Source of the DNA: Arthrobacter sp. zg-Y1110 | GTDB lineage: Bacteria > Actinomycetota > Actinomycetes > Actinomycetales > Micrococcaceae | Assembly: GCF_025244865.1 (NCBI RefSeq) | Contig: NZ_CP104272.1 | Location: forward strand, 1,612,001-1,676,000 | Direction: 5' to 3' | Length of the DNA stretch: 64,000 nt | Part shown: positions 56,615 to 64,000 of the stretch, piece by piece | Position numbering within the stretch: position 1 is the first letter of the stretch | Layout: each line of letters starts with the position of its first letter | Notes under the pieces: generated by a model | Told to the model about the DNA's origin: nothing | Databases searched by the model: none | What the model saw: only the letters and a program-made list of their open reading frames with translations | Position numbers and translations under genes: made by a program

Positions 56615-57277
56615 TCAGCCGCCCGGAACCACCAGCCCGGTTTCGTACGCAATCACCACCAGCTGGGCCCGGTCCCGGGCGCCCAGCTTCGCAAGCAGCC
56701 GGGACACATAGGTTCGGGCGGTGGCCGGCGACAGGAATAGGGCGGCACCGATTTCCGCGTTCGACAGTCCGCGGCCCACCTGGCCCAGGACTTCCTGCTC
56801 GCGTTCACTCAGACCGGCCAGACGGGAGGCATCGAGTGAGGCCGGCGGGAGAGAGGCCGCGATGCTGCTGAGCACCGTACGGGTCACCACCGGGGACAGC
56901 AGCGCCTCCCCGTCGGCCACCACGCGGATGGCACGGCGCAGCTCCGACGGGGAGACATCCTTGAGCAGGTAACCGGCAGCGCCCGATCGGATGGCATCGA
57001 ACACGTGCTCATCTTCGCCGAAGGTCGTCAGCACGAGGACCCGCACCTCACGGAGGGCAGGATCCGCCACAATGATCCGGGTTGCTTCCAGTCCGTCCAT
57101 CTCCGGCATCCGGATATCCATCAGCACCACGTCCGGGAGCTGTTCCCGTACCCGCTCCACGCCCGTGCGGCCGTTCGCTGCTTCGGCGACGACGGCGATG
57201 TCCGTTTCCCGCTCCGCCAGTGCCCGGAGGCCGGTGCGCACCAGCTCCTGGTCATCGACCACTACAACCCGGATCAC
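56615..57277 (-). CDS. NarL/LuxR-type response regulator
   Basis: A 220-residue regulator. The receiver has IRVVVVDDQELVR (Asp8, Asp9), the phospho-acceptor Asp54 in VLMDIRMPEMDG and the switch lysine in YLLKDVSP. The LuxR helix-turn-helix near 155-210 contains LSEREQEVLGQVGRGLSNAEI and FLSPATARTYVSRLLAKLGARDR. GTG 57277 overlaps the upstream kinase stop by 4 nt, giving coupled expression. It would be phosphorylated by that kinase. Targets are not evident; the membrane-protein pair beyond the kinase gene at 58605 is a candidate. Confidence 0.93.
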   Translation of the reverse strand: MIRVVVVDDQELVRTGLRALAERETDIAVVAEAANGRTGVERVREQLPDVVLMDIRMPEMDGLEATRIIVADPALREVRVLVLTTFGEDEHVFDAIRSGAAGYLLKDVSPSELRRAIRVVADGEALLSPVVTRTVLSSIAASLPPASLDASRLAGLSEREQEVLGQVGRGLSNAEIGAALFLSPATARTYVSRLLAKLGARDRAQLVVIAYETGLVVPGG

Positions 57278-58452
57278 GGCGACAGTGCTCCGGGCAGGGT
57301 GGCACGGACTTCGAAACCGCCGCCGGACCGGGCGCCGGCAGAAAACCGGCCGCCGAGCAGCCCCGCGCGTTCGGCCATGCCCTGCAGGCCGCGGCCGGGG
57401 CCGGCACCGCCCTGCCGCACGCCGTCGTCGGTAATCGACAGCTCCAGCATGCCGTCCCGCAAACGGGCCGATACCCACGCATGCCGGGCGCCGGCGTGCC
57501 GCAGGACGTTCGTCAGCGACTCCTGGACGATGCGGTACGCGGCGGCGTCGACCCCGGCGTCCAGTGCTCCGGCGGCGACGTCCACGTCGGCGGACACGTC
57601 GAGGCCCACCTCCCGTGCGCGGGCCACCAGCTGCGGAAGTCCCGACAGTCCCAACCCGTCCCGTTCGGCCGGTCCGGAGGCAGGGGAGCGCAGTATCTTC
57701 ACGGTATTGCGCAGTTCGCGCAGGGTGGCCGAGGAAGCGGCCTGGATCTGCCCGAGTGCCTGTGCGGCGGCGTCGTTGTCCCGGCCCAGGGCTTCGGCAG
57801 CCACATTGCTGTGCACTGCGATGACGGACAGCGCGTGGCCCACCGTGTCGTGCAGGTCGCGGGCGATGCCCACGCGCTCAGACTCCAGCCGCCGGCGTGC
57901 TTCGTTCCGCTCCTCGGCCGCCGCCAGCGAACGGAGCCGCTCCTGGTGCCTGCGGGTTTCTCCCCGGGCCCGGACGCTGACTCCCAGTGCGATGGCCGCT
58001 GCCGCCAGGGCTACGTCGGTCAGCAGGTCATAGCTGAACAAGTAACTGCCCGGCAGTCCCTCCTCCACCCGGAAGTAGGCGGCGACCACCACCAGCGCCG
58101 CCGCGGCGGCAACGGCTGCGCGGGTATGCGCGCGTTCAGCGGCCGAAAAGAGGGCTGCAACCGCTGGTAACGCGAGGCCGATAGGCGGCAGATCAAAGAT
58201 GTAATAGGAGAAAATCCCGAAGACGGTGAGCACCAGCACCACCCGCGGCAGGCGCCGCCGAAGGAGCAGCAGAGCACCCAGCCCGGCGGCAAAGAGGTAG
58301 GTGGCGGGGCCGGCGCGGCCGGTACCCTCAAGATCCGCCGCGACAGCCAGGGCAACCACCGCGCCCATCGCGGCGGCAAGGACGGCGTCGACCAGTCGTG
58401 GATCGACGCTGGCATCAGGGAACGAAGGCCGGGCTGCCACTGTTGCAGGCAT
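57274..58452 (-). CDS. DesK/HisKA_3-type sensor histidine kinase
   Basis: A 392-residue membrane kinase. Five or six hydrophobic segments occupy residues 20-160, with almost no external sensor domain, followed by a coiled linker. The phospho-acceptor His201 is in ARDLHDTVGHALS, typical of HisKA_3. The ATPase domain near 295-385 has VQESLTNVLRHAGA (N box), ITDDGVRQGGAGPGRGLQGMAERA (G boxes), and ends at LPGALSP. Intramembrane sensing is expected. It forms a two-gene operon with the response regulator. Confidence 0.93.
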   Translation of the reverse strand: MPATVAARPSFPDASVDPRLVDAVLAAAMGAVVALAVAADLEGTGRAGPATYLFAAGLGALLLLRRRLPRVVLVLTVFGIFSYYIFDLPPIGLALPAVAALFSAAERAHTRAAVAAAAALVVVAAYFRVEEGLPGSYLFSYDLLTDVALAAAAIALGVSVRARGETRRHQERLRSLAAAEERNEARRRLESERVGIARDLHDTVGHALSVIAVHSNVAAEALGRDNDAAAQALGQIQAASSATLRELRNTVKILRSPASGPAERDGLGLSGLPQLVARAREVGLDVSADVDVAAGALDAGVDAAAYRIVQESLTNVLRHAGARHAWVSARLRDGMLELSITDDGVRQGGAGPGRGLQGMAERAGLLGGRFSAGARSGGGFEVRATLPGALSP

Positions 58453-58604
58453 GGCTCCATGGTAGGCAGAACCAGCCCAGACGGGATCCGCATGCAGGCG
58501 ACAACGGAGTCGCCTGGGAGCGATCGGAAGCTCGGTACGGAGCGGCCCAACTCACGCTTTGGGGCCGATGCGGCCGGCGGGGCGCTGTCCGTAGCGTCGG
58601 TGCC

Positions 58605-59015
58605 ATGACATCTCCAATGCGAACGTCCCCGCCGGTGCGTCCGGGACTCAGCGTGAAACTGGTCCTGGGACTTGCTGCCATTGGGCTGATCCGACCCTTG
58701 ATGCGGATCTCCGGGTTCGACCTACCCGGCGGACAGTGGGTGCTGACCGGACTGGTCACCCTGGTCTGGGTGGGCATAGTTGGCCTCGGCCGGGTCCGGC
58801 GGCCGGTACTGACCCTGCTGCTGGCCGGTCTCACCTACGGGCTTTACATCATTCCGATCAGTGCGGTCGTTTCCATCCTGCTGACCGGATCCCTGCAGGG
58901 TCCTGTGGCCCTGCCGATTGCCATCATCCCGATTTTGGTGATCAACACGATCTGGGGTGCAGGCGCTGGCCTGCTCGCCCTGGCCGTGCAGTACCTCCGG
59001 CCTGCGGGCCGCTGA
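58605..59015 (+). CDS. Small membrane protein next to the two-component system
   Basis: A 136-residue protein with four hydrophobic segments (about 18-32, 48-63, 68-92 and 104-128). No domain is recognised. ATG 58605 is chosen because a TAGCGT -10-like box (58592-58597) ends 7 nt before it, suggesting a leaderless transcript; no ribosome-binding site is evident and the longer frame overlaps the kinase promoter. It is divergent from the kinase and is followed after 39 nt by another membrane protein. Confidence 0.65.
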   Translation: MTSPMRTSPPVRPGLSVKLVLGLAAIGLIRPLMRISGFDLPGGQWVLTGLVTLVWVGIVGLGRVRRPVLTLLLAGLTYGLYIIPISAVVSILLTGSLQGPVALPIAIIPILVINTIWGAGAGLLALAVQYLRPAGR

Positions 59016-59054
59016 CTGCCCGGTATTACCTGTCACTGATCCAAGGAGTACCCC

Positions 59055-59600
59055 ATGAACACCCTACGTAGCCGGCTGGCGTTTCCAGTCCTGATTGCCT
59101 ATCTGTGGGTGGTGATGACACTGTTTGGTGCCATTGTCTTGGAGACGCTTATGGTCTATCCGAATGTTTTCCATGATCCGCCTGCATCCCTGGACACAAC
59201 GATGGATTTCCTTGCCGTGAGCGGTCCGTCCGACTTCTTCCCGCCGCTCGGGATGGCTTCGTTGATCCTTGGGGTAGCAGCTTTGGTGCTCTGCTGGCAC
59301 TGGCCTCGCGTCCGGTGGCTAGTGCTGCTCGGACTCGCAATGACTGCGGCTGAGGGCGCGGTCTCGGTGCTGTACTTCTGGCCCCGCAACGACATCATGT
59401 TCGTTGAAGGTCCGGCAGTACATTCCGTCCAATACCTACAGCAGGTCGCCAAGGAGTTTCAGACCTGGCACTGGCGCTCCCGGATGGGCTTTAACACGGT
59501 GTCCGCAGTTGCCGTGTTTACCGCTTTCCTGGCCGCCTGCCGGCAGCGGTTTGGCGGGTCACCGGCAGCCGGACTGGCCCGGGCACGGCAGGAACTGTGA
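59055..59600 (+). CDS. Four-span membrane protein (DUF1772-like)
   Basis: A 181-residue protein with four clear membrane segments (about 10-33, 62-80, 87-108 and 145-163). The external loop between the first two is rich in aromatic residues, and WPRNDIMF near 108-116 resembles the DUF1772/anthrone-oxygenase-like group. The match is by pattern only. ATG 59055 has AAGGAGTA upstream. It probably forms a unit with the membrane protein at 58605. Function unknown. Confidence 0.68.
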   Translation: MNTLRSRLAFPVLIAYLWVVMTLFGAIVLETLMVYPNVFHDPPASLDTTMDFLAVSGPSDFFPPLGMASLILGVAALVLCWHWPRVRWLVLLGLAMTAAEGAVSVLYFWPRNDIMFVEGPAVHSVQYLQQVAKEFQTWHWRSRMGFNTVSAVAVFTAFLAACRQRFGGSPAAGLARARQEL

Positions 59601-59709
59601 CTTGGAAATGCGGCGCCGCGGGCACGCCTACCGTGTCCGCGGCACGCGCGGCTAAGGTGGGAGCTGTTGTTGCCGCCGGCAGCCGCACCTCTGAGGAAAG
59701 CAGGCTTTC

Positions 59710-60537
59710 GTGTCGCCCAAAACCATCGTGATCACCGGTGCCAGTGACGGAATCGGTGCGGCCGCTGCCAGACAGCTCACCAAGAACGGGCATCACGTAG
59801 TGGTTGTGGGACGGTCGCCGGAGAAGACCGCCGCTGTCGCCAAGGACACGGGCGGCGAGTATTTCCTGGCCGACTTCGCGGACCTGGGCAGCGTGCGTAC
59901 CCTGGCTTCGGAACTGCTGCAGCGTTATCCGCATATCGACGTCCTGGCCAACAACGCCGGAGCGGTTTTCGGCAATGTCCGCCAGGTCACCGAGGACGGA
60001 CACGAGATGACCTTCCAGGTGAACTACCTGGCGCCGTTCCTGCTCACCCAGCTGCTGACGGACCGGCTCATTGAATCCGGCGGCACGGTGATCAACACTT
60101 CCAGCATGGCCAACCGGTTGTTTGGCGACGTGGACCTGGACGATCTGGAGAACGAAAACGGGTACAACCCCAGCAAGGCCTACGGGAACGCCAAACTGGA
60201 ACAGATCCTGTTCGCGGAGGAGTTTGACCGCCGGTACCGTTCGCACGGGGCAACTTCCACTGCCTTCCACCCGGGTGTGATCGGGTCGAGCTTTTCCAGC
60301 GCCGAGGGCTCGGCAATGCGTGCGGTCTACCAGTCGCCGCTGCTGCGCAGGCTCCTTCCGACGCCGGAAAAGGGTGCCCGGACACTGGTGTTCCTGGCGG
60401 AGGGAACCCCGGGAACGGATTATCCGACCGGCAAGTACTTTGTCCGGAGCAAGGTGGCCAAGCCCAACAAGCAGGCCGGGGATGCCGCGCTGGCTTTGGG
60501 TCTCTGGAACCGCTCGGTGGCGATGCTCGCGAAGTGA
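59710..60537 (+). CDS. Short-chain dehydrogenase/reductase
   Basis: A 275-residue cytoplasmic oxidoreductase. The cofactor motif TGASDGIG is near 9-16, NNAG near 83-86, the catalytic serines in NTSSMA near 125-130 and tyrosine/lysine in YGNAK near 154-158. The longer than usual C-terminus resembles retinol-dehydrogenase-like SDRs. GTG 59710 has GAGGAAAG upstream. It stands alone, followed by a cluster of intergenic repeats; its substrate is unknown. Confidence 0.88.
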   Translation: MSPKTIVITGASDGIGAAAARQLTKNGHHVVVVGRSPEKTAAVAKDTGGEYFLADFADLGSVRTLASELLQRYPHIDVLANNAGAVFGNVRQVTEDGHEMTFQVNYLAPFLLTQLLTDRLIESGGTVINTSSMANRLFGDVDLDDLENENGYNPSKAYGNAKLEQILFAEEFDRRYRSHGATSTAFHPGVIGSSFSSAEGSAMRAVYQSPLLRRLLPTPEKGARTLVFLAEGTPGTDYPTGKYFVRSKVAKPNKQAGDAALALGLWNRSVAMLAK

Positions 60538-60602
60538 CCGGGGTAATCTGCTCATCCGGTACGGCGGCCTATCAGTGCCGACGTCCAGGCGGGCCCGGCC
60601 CG

Positions 60603-60692
60603 GCACAGCACGGTTTCCCACTCGGTGTGACAGGCATGGCCTCTGTTGTCCCAGCAGCAACAGCGGCACAATTTGGTGGGACGCTCTGCTGT
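60603..60692. repeat. Intergenic palindrome, TCCCAC/GTGGGA family, copy 2
   Basis: The left end GCACAGCACGGTTTCCCAC and the right end GTGGGACGCTCTGCT share CCCAC/GTGGG and AGCA/TGCT pairing. The centre holds an inner hairpin CTGTTG (60643-60648)/CAACAG (60658-60663). Confidence 0.65.
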
Positions 60693-60711
60693 CAGTGAGG
60701 GGCTCAGCCTG

Positions 60712-60772
60712 ATTGATAGTGCAGTAGATGTCCCCTGGCCAGTCGGCAGGCAGCATTTACTGCACTGTGAAT
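60712..60772. repeat. 61-bp inverted-repeat element, GATAGTGCAGTA family, copy 2
   Basis: The left arm TTGATAGTGCAGTAGATG is identical to copy 1 over 18 bp, the right arm ends TACTGCACTGTGAAT, and the total length of 61 bp is the same. The central part differs. Confidence 0.8.
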
Positions 60773-60901
60773 GTCCGGAGCGGCATCTAGTGAGCAGATG
60801 ACGGGTGATGCGGCTCATCCGGTACGGAGCATGCCCGGATAAGCCTGACAGCCGACGCTGCCTGCTAGGCTTCCCCCGGATCATCTGGGGGAGGCTCAAA
60901 C

Positions 60902-61291
60902 ATGAAGAAGACGGCGATTGCGGGCCTGCTGGTACTGGGCGCCGTGCTATCCGGCTGCGGCAGCAGCGGCCCCACTAGCGCGCGCGACGCAAACGAAGAA
61001 CCCGCATGCGTGGGCGGCTTCGACGGTTGGTGGAATTCCACGCCGGTGTCCGGTGATTCGACCGGCCTGCCGGAGGAAACGGTCACCGTTGACACCAACA
61101 CGGGCAAGACCGTCGACGCCTTCAACCGCAGCCGGAACGACGCCGGCAAGCCCACCGCCGTGTCCGATGTCAGCTACCAGCCCGTCCCCGACGAAACCTG
61201 GCCCAAAGATTCAGCCGTAGTGATCGACACCTCCACCGGCAAGGTTATTGAAGCCATCCCAGTCGATCCGGGCACGCAGCTCTGCCAATAG
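60902..61291 (+). CDS. Small lipoprotein of unknown function
   Basis: A 129-residue precursor with a short signal peptide (KKTAIAGLLVLGAVLSG) and lipobox cysteine in LSGC near residue 19, to be lipidated by Lgt. The mature part of about 110 residues contains two DTxTGKxxxA-like segments (DTNTGKTVDAF near 70 and DTSTGKVIEAI near 110), suggesting a small internal duplication. Function unknown. ATG has GGGGGAGG upstream. It lies between two clusters of palindromic repeats. Confidence 0.75.
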   Translation: MKKTAIAGLLVLGAVLSGCGSSGPTSARDANEEPACVGGFDGWWNSTPVSGDSTGLPEETVTVDTNTGKTVDAFNRSRNDAGKPTAVSDVSYQPVPDETWPKDSAVVIDTSTGKVIEAIPVDPGTQLCQ

Positions 61292-61300
61292 GTGCTCTGC

Positions 61301-61394
61301 CAGCACAGCACAGCATCCCACCCGGTGGTGCCGGTGTTACTGGTGGGATCACCTGAGGTTACTTCCGTCCCAAAGTCTGGGACGCCCTGCGGCA
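61301..61394. repeat. Intergenic palindrome, TCCCAC/GTGGGA family, copy 3
   Basis: ATCCCACC (61315-61322)/GGTGGGAT (61342-61349) and CGTCCCA (61366-61372)/TGGGACG (61378-61384) make two tandem hairpins. The left end CAGCACAGCACAGC and right end GGGACGCCCTGCGG match the ends of the other two copies. It begins 9 bp after the lipoprotein stop. Confidence 0.7.
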
Positions 61395-61415
61395 TGGAAA
61401 CCGGCCGGCAGCCAC

Positions 61416-61958
61416 CTAGCCCCTGCGCAGCACGAAAAAGAACGGAGCCCCGGGACCACGCAGGTCCATCGCACCCAGCACCGTTCCGGCATCGACCCGG
61501 CGGAACACATCCAGGACCGGGAGGGCGTCATAGATCATGGTCGCGCTGGACACGCCCCGGTACTCGGTCATCCGGAGCCGCGCGCCCGGCCGCCGCGTCC
61601 GCGCCAGACGCAGAGCCGGACGGACCTGCGCCAGCAGCTCGGGCTTCCGCAGCAAAGGGCCGAAACGCAGCACAGCCGAAAGCGGAACCAACGCCGGATT
61701 CACGTTGAACACGCCACCGCCGGCTCCGGCGAAGACCAGCGGGAAGACCTCCTCGTCGCCGTCGAACCGTTTCCCATGCCAGCCCAGCGGTTCCAGCAGG
61801 CCGTCGAGCCGGTGACCGGTTGGTACCTCCGTTCCGTGCCAGGAGCCGAACAGCTCAGGCACCTGCACCGGCGGCAGGGAATCAAAGTACTCCAGCGCGG
61901 TCCCGGCGTCGGTCCCGGCCTGCAGTTCCTGGAGCCGTCGGGCGGGTTCGTTGTCCAT
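61416..61958 (-). CDS. GXWXG/DUF4334 domain protein
   Basis: A 180-residue cytoplasmic protein. LFGSWHGTEVPTGH near 36-49 carries the GXWXG motif in the form SWHGTE, and the C-terminal part (about 120-180) with LRMTEYRGVSSATMIYDALPV fits DUF4334. The family has no established function. ATG 61958 has AGGAGG upstream. It is convergent with the lipoprotein gene. Confidence 0.78.
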   Translation of the reverse strand: MDNEPARRLQELQAGTDAGTALEYFDSLPPVQVPELFGSWHGTEVPTGHRLDGLLEPLGWHGKRFDGDEEVFPLVFAGAGGGVFNVNPALVPLSAVLRFGPLLRKPELLAQVRPALRLARTRRPGARLRMTEYRGVSSATMIYDALPVLDVFRRVDAGTVLGAMDLRGPGAPFFFVLRRG

Positions 61959-62007
61959 GCGGATGCCTCCTGATCGGGCTGTACAAGGCTCCTGCAGGAT
62001 ACAAGGG

Positions 62008-63018
62008 TTAGGAGAAGGCCAACCGCCGGGCGGAGTTTTCGTCCAGAATCAGGTCCGTGACCAGGCCGGCACGCAGCGCGCCAAGCAGGCTGGTGGTCTT
62101 GGTTTCCCCGGCCACCACACAGATCCGGCGCGGGACCTGCCGCAGCGTAGACAGGTCAGGGCCGGTGCTGCGGTGGTTGAGCTTGATCCCGTCCCAGGTA
62201 CCGTCCGCCCGGTAGAACATGGTGGCGACGTCGCCCACTACCCCTTCGGACATGAGCTCGTTCAGGTCTTCCTCGTCAAGGTAGGCGCCGTTGTAGACGT
62301 GGCTTGTCACGCCCGCCTCCATGGAACCCACGCCGAAGATCGCCGTGTTCATGCGGGCCTGCAGATCCAGCACCCGGCGGACCGGACGTTCCCGCCACAT
62401 CGCTTCCTTGGTTTCGGCGTGGTCGAAGAACGCCGGAACGGGGAACTGGACCACCCGCGCGCCGTAGGCGTGGCCGAAGCGCTGCAGGATTTCACTGGCG
62501 TAGGTGATGCCCGATGTGCGGAAATTCCCGGCCCCGTTCATCTGCACGATCGTGCTGTCATGGGTGTTCTTGATCGGCAGGTGCTGGCTCACTGCCGTCA
62601 GGGTCGAGCCCCACGCGACGCCGATGATCGCATCCGAATCGATGAGCGGACCGATCAGGTGCGCCGCCTGCACGGCGACCCGCTGCAGGGCCTGGGCGGG
62701 GGAGACGGTTTCGGCCACCGGAACCACGTGGGCCTGGATGCGGAAGCGGGAGGCAATCTCCTGTTCCAGCGCCGGGGCCCGGTCCGACGGGTTGCGGATC
62801 TCGATCCGGACCAGCCCGGTGCTGCGCGCGTATGAGAGCAGCCGGGAAACGGTGGAACGGGAAATCCGAAGTTCCCGGGCGATCGCCTCCATGGTCAGGC
62901 TCTGCAGGTAATACATCTGCGCGGCCCGGAGGGCATCCCGGTCGCGGCTTTCCTTCTCATTCGCCGCAGGTCCGGTACCGGGGGCATCCGGGAACCGGCC
63001 ACTGACACCAATGTTCAT
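62008..63018 (-). CDS. SorC/DeoR-type sugar-binding regulator
   Basis: A 336-residue regulator. The helix-turn-helix near 30-70 has AQMYYLQSLTMEAIARELRIS and STVSRLLSYARSTGLV, and the large C-terminal SorC sugar-phosphate-binding domain spans 90-330, with GVAWGSTLTAV near 134 and GAGNFRTSG near 163. It diverges from glpD, with a small dyad between, so it probably senses a glycerol-derived metabolite and controls glpD. This is inference from position. Confidence 0.85.
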   Translation of the reverse strand: MNIGVSGRFPDAPGTGPAANEKESRDRDALRAAQMYYLQSLTMEAIARELRISRSTVSRLLSYARSTGLVRIEIRNPSDRAPALEQEIASRFRIQAHVVPVAETVSPAQALQRVAVQAAHLIGPLIDSDAIIGVAWGSTLTAVSQHLPIKNTHDSTIVQMNGAGNFRTSGITYASEILQRFGHAYGARVVQFPVPAFFDHAETKEAMWRERPVRRVLDLQARMNTAIFGVGSMEAGVTSHVYNGAYLDEEDLNELMSEGVVGDVATMFYRADGTWDGIKLNHRSTGPDLSTLRQVPRRICVVAGETKTTSLLGALRAGLVTDLILDENSARRLAFS

Positions 63019-63068
63019 TTGCTGTCCATCGACACGGTTGTGTACTCCATGAATCCATTATCGCAGGG

Positions 63069-63082
63069 TGCACGTATGTGCA
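63069..63082 (+). promoter_or_regulatory. Dyad between the SorC-type gene and glpD
   Basis: TGCAC-GTAT-GTGCA is a 5-bp perfect dyad in the 143-bp divergent gap, a candidate SorC-type operator. Confidence 0.45.
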
Positions 63083-63161
63083 TTGGTTGGCCCCGGGAGC
63101 CGCAGGCTTCGACCATTGAGTAGATATGGCAATGCAGCCACAGAAGCGTTTGGAGATATAC

Positions 63162-64000
63162 GTGGACAATTCGGTGAACCCCAGCAAGGCAAAGACCGCC
63201 GCCCGGACCCGTCCGGTGGTACAGCAGCTGAAGGACCGGCCCAAGGCCTCGGTGCTGATCATCGGCGGCGGCATCAACGGCGTCGGCACCTTCCGTGACC
63301 TGTCGCTGCAGGGCGTGGACGTAGCTCTCGTAGAGCGCGGTGATTACTGCCAGGGCGCGTCGGGTGCGTCTTCGCACATGATCCATGGCGGCATCCGCTA
63401 CCTGGAGAACGGTGAGTTCCGCCTCGTGCACGAGTCCGTCGTCGAGCGCAACGCCCTGCTCCGCCTGGCCCCGCACTACGTCAAGCCGCTGCAGACCACC
63501 ATCCCCATCACCACCACCTTCTCGGGCATCACTGCTGCCCCGCTGCGTTTCCTGACGCACAAGCAGGGCAAGCACACCGAGCGCGGCGCCGTGCTGATCA
63601 AGGCCGGCCTGCTGATGTATGACTTCTTCTCCCGCGGCGGCCGCGTGGCCCCCAAGCACAACTTCGTCGGCAAGAAGAAGTCCCTGCAGGAACTGCCGAA
63701 GCTGCGCCCGGACGTAAAGTACACCGCCACGTACTTTGACGCCTCGGTGCACAACCCCGAGCGCCTCACCCTCGACGTGCTGCGCGACGGCCTCGAGGCC
63801 AACCCGCAGTCCCGGGCCAGCAACTACGTCAGCGCCGTCGGCACCACCGACGCCGGCACCGTGCTGCGCGATGAGATCACCGGCGAAGAATTCGTTTTCG
63901 ACGCCGACGTCGTCATCAACGCCACCGGCGCCTGGGTGGACGAGACCAACGATTCCTTCGGCAAGCGCACCAGCTTCATGGGCGGCACCAAGGGCTCGCA
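63162..64000 (+). CDS. glpD: Glycerol-3-phosphate dehydrogenase GlpD (5' part)
   Basis: The first 279 residues of an FAD-dependent membrane-associated dehydrogenase that oxidises glycerol 3-phosphate to dihydroxyacetone phosphate. LIIGGGINGVGTFRDLSLQG near 38-57 is the FAD motif, ERGDYCQGASGASSHMIHGG near 63-82 is the GlpD signature, and DADVVINATGAWVDE near 246-260 is the second flavin motif. GTG 63162 has GGAG 6 nt upstream. The gene continues beyond the window. Its divergent neighbour is a likely regulator. Confidence 0.95.
   Translation, partial: MDNSVNPSKAKTAARTRPVVQQLKDRPKASVLIIGGGINGVGTFRDLSLQGVDVALVERGDYCQGASGASSHMIHGGIRYLENGEFRLVHESVVERNALLRLAPHYVKPLQTTIPITTTFSGITAAPLRFLTHKQGKHTERGAVLIKAGLLMYDFFSRGGRVAPKHNFVGKKKSLQELPKLRPDVKYTATYFDASVHNPERLTLDVLRDGLEANPQSRASNYVSAVGTTDAGTVLRDEITGEEFVFDADVVINATGAWVDETNDSFGKRTSFMGGTKGS

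Larger units (their letters stand above)
60538..60901. other. Gene-free stretch holding several repeats
   Basis: No gene is seen. The region carries one copy each of the TCCCAC/GTGGGA and GATAGTGCAGTA palindrome families, 19 bp apart, and the direct repeat GCTCATCCGGTACGG at 60550-60564 and 60813-60827, which brackets both elements. ATCTGCTCA (60546-60554) is also inverted as TGAGCAGAT at 60791-60799. Confidence 0.7.

Overview
This is 64 kb of GC-rich actinobacterial chromosome. Gene content and order (hisI-trpE-TIGR02234-HGxxPAAW-trpC-trpB-trpA-lgt-gltBD-pyk-ANTAR regulator-tRNA-Leu) suggest an Arthrobacter-like member of the Micrococcaceae. The genus is inferred from gene content and base composition; no database was searched. 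Several genes have a good -10 box exactly one start-site distance upstream of the start codon and no Shine-Dalgarno, so leaderless transcripts look common.

Region 1 (1-5.8 kb) holds accessory genes: an MFS transporter, a zinc alcohol dehydrogenase, a DUF808 membrane protein preceded by a 23-codon upstream ORF, a dihydrofolate-reductase-fold protein and a TIGR03085 protein, plus a 580-bp gene-free stretch packed with palindromic repeats. Region 2 (5.8-13.1 kb) is the tryptophan operon, opened by hisI and closed by lgt, with 1- to 4-nt stop/start overlaps or abutments at most junctions and a perfect 14-bp hairpin inside trpC. Region 3 (13.1-26.1 kb) carries glutamate synthase gltBD, an inserted PadR-DUF1048-ABC export module, pyruvate kinase, a PdtaR-like ANTAR response regulator, tRNA-Leu(CAA) and a 5'-3' exonuclease.

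Region 4 (26.2-42.2 kb) is a complete myo-inositol catabolic locus. It has iolC, a Cgl0158-type aldolase, iolD, iolA, iolE, iolG, an iolI/H-like isomerase and a sugar-porter symporter on the plus strand; gntR-iolB on the minus strand; then a substrate-binding protein/permease/ATPase importer and a second iolG-like dehydrogenase. Copies of one operator-like word (TTTGACAGGACAAA and relatives) sit before iolC, before the GntR gene and before the importer, so the locus looks like a single-regulator regulon.

Region 5 (42.2-61.4 kb) is accessory: two overlapping NUDIX genes, MerR/TipAS and XRE-cupin regulators, a duplicated thioredoxin-reductase-like flavoprotein pair flanking a YhgE/Pip-type membrane gene, a TetR regulator diverging from an internally duplicated membrane protein, an MFS exporter, a VanY-type carboxypeptidase, a membrane protein/winged-helix pair, an ECF41 sigma factor with its partner oxidoreductase, a DesK/NarL-type two-component system, an SDR and a small lipoprotein. 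Region 6 (61.4-64.0 kb) has a DUF4334 protein, a SorC-type regulator and the start of glpD, which runs off the window.

The least explained structure is a set of intergenic inverted-repeat elements (60-107 bp). They fall into at least four sequence families; two families recur more than 18 kb apart in this window. Other items worth checking are an ECF41-type promoter before the oxidoreductase, the trpC hairpin, and the duplicated CPYC flavoproteins that lack a recognisable NADPH-binding glycine motif.
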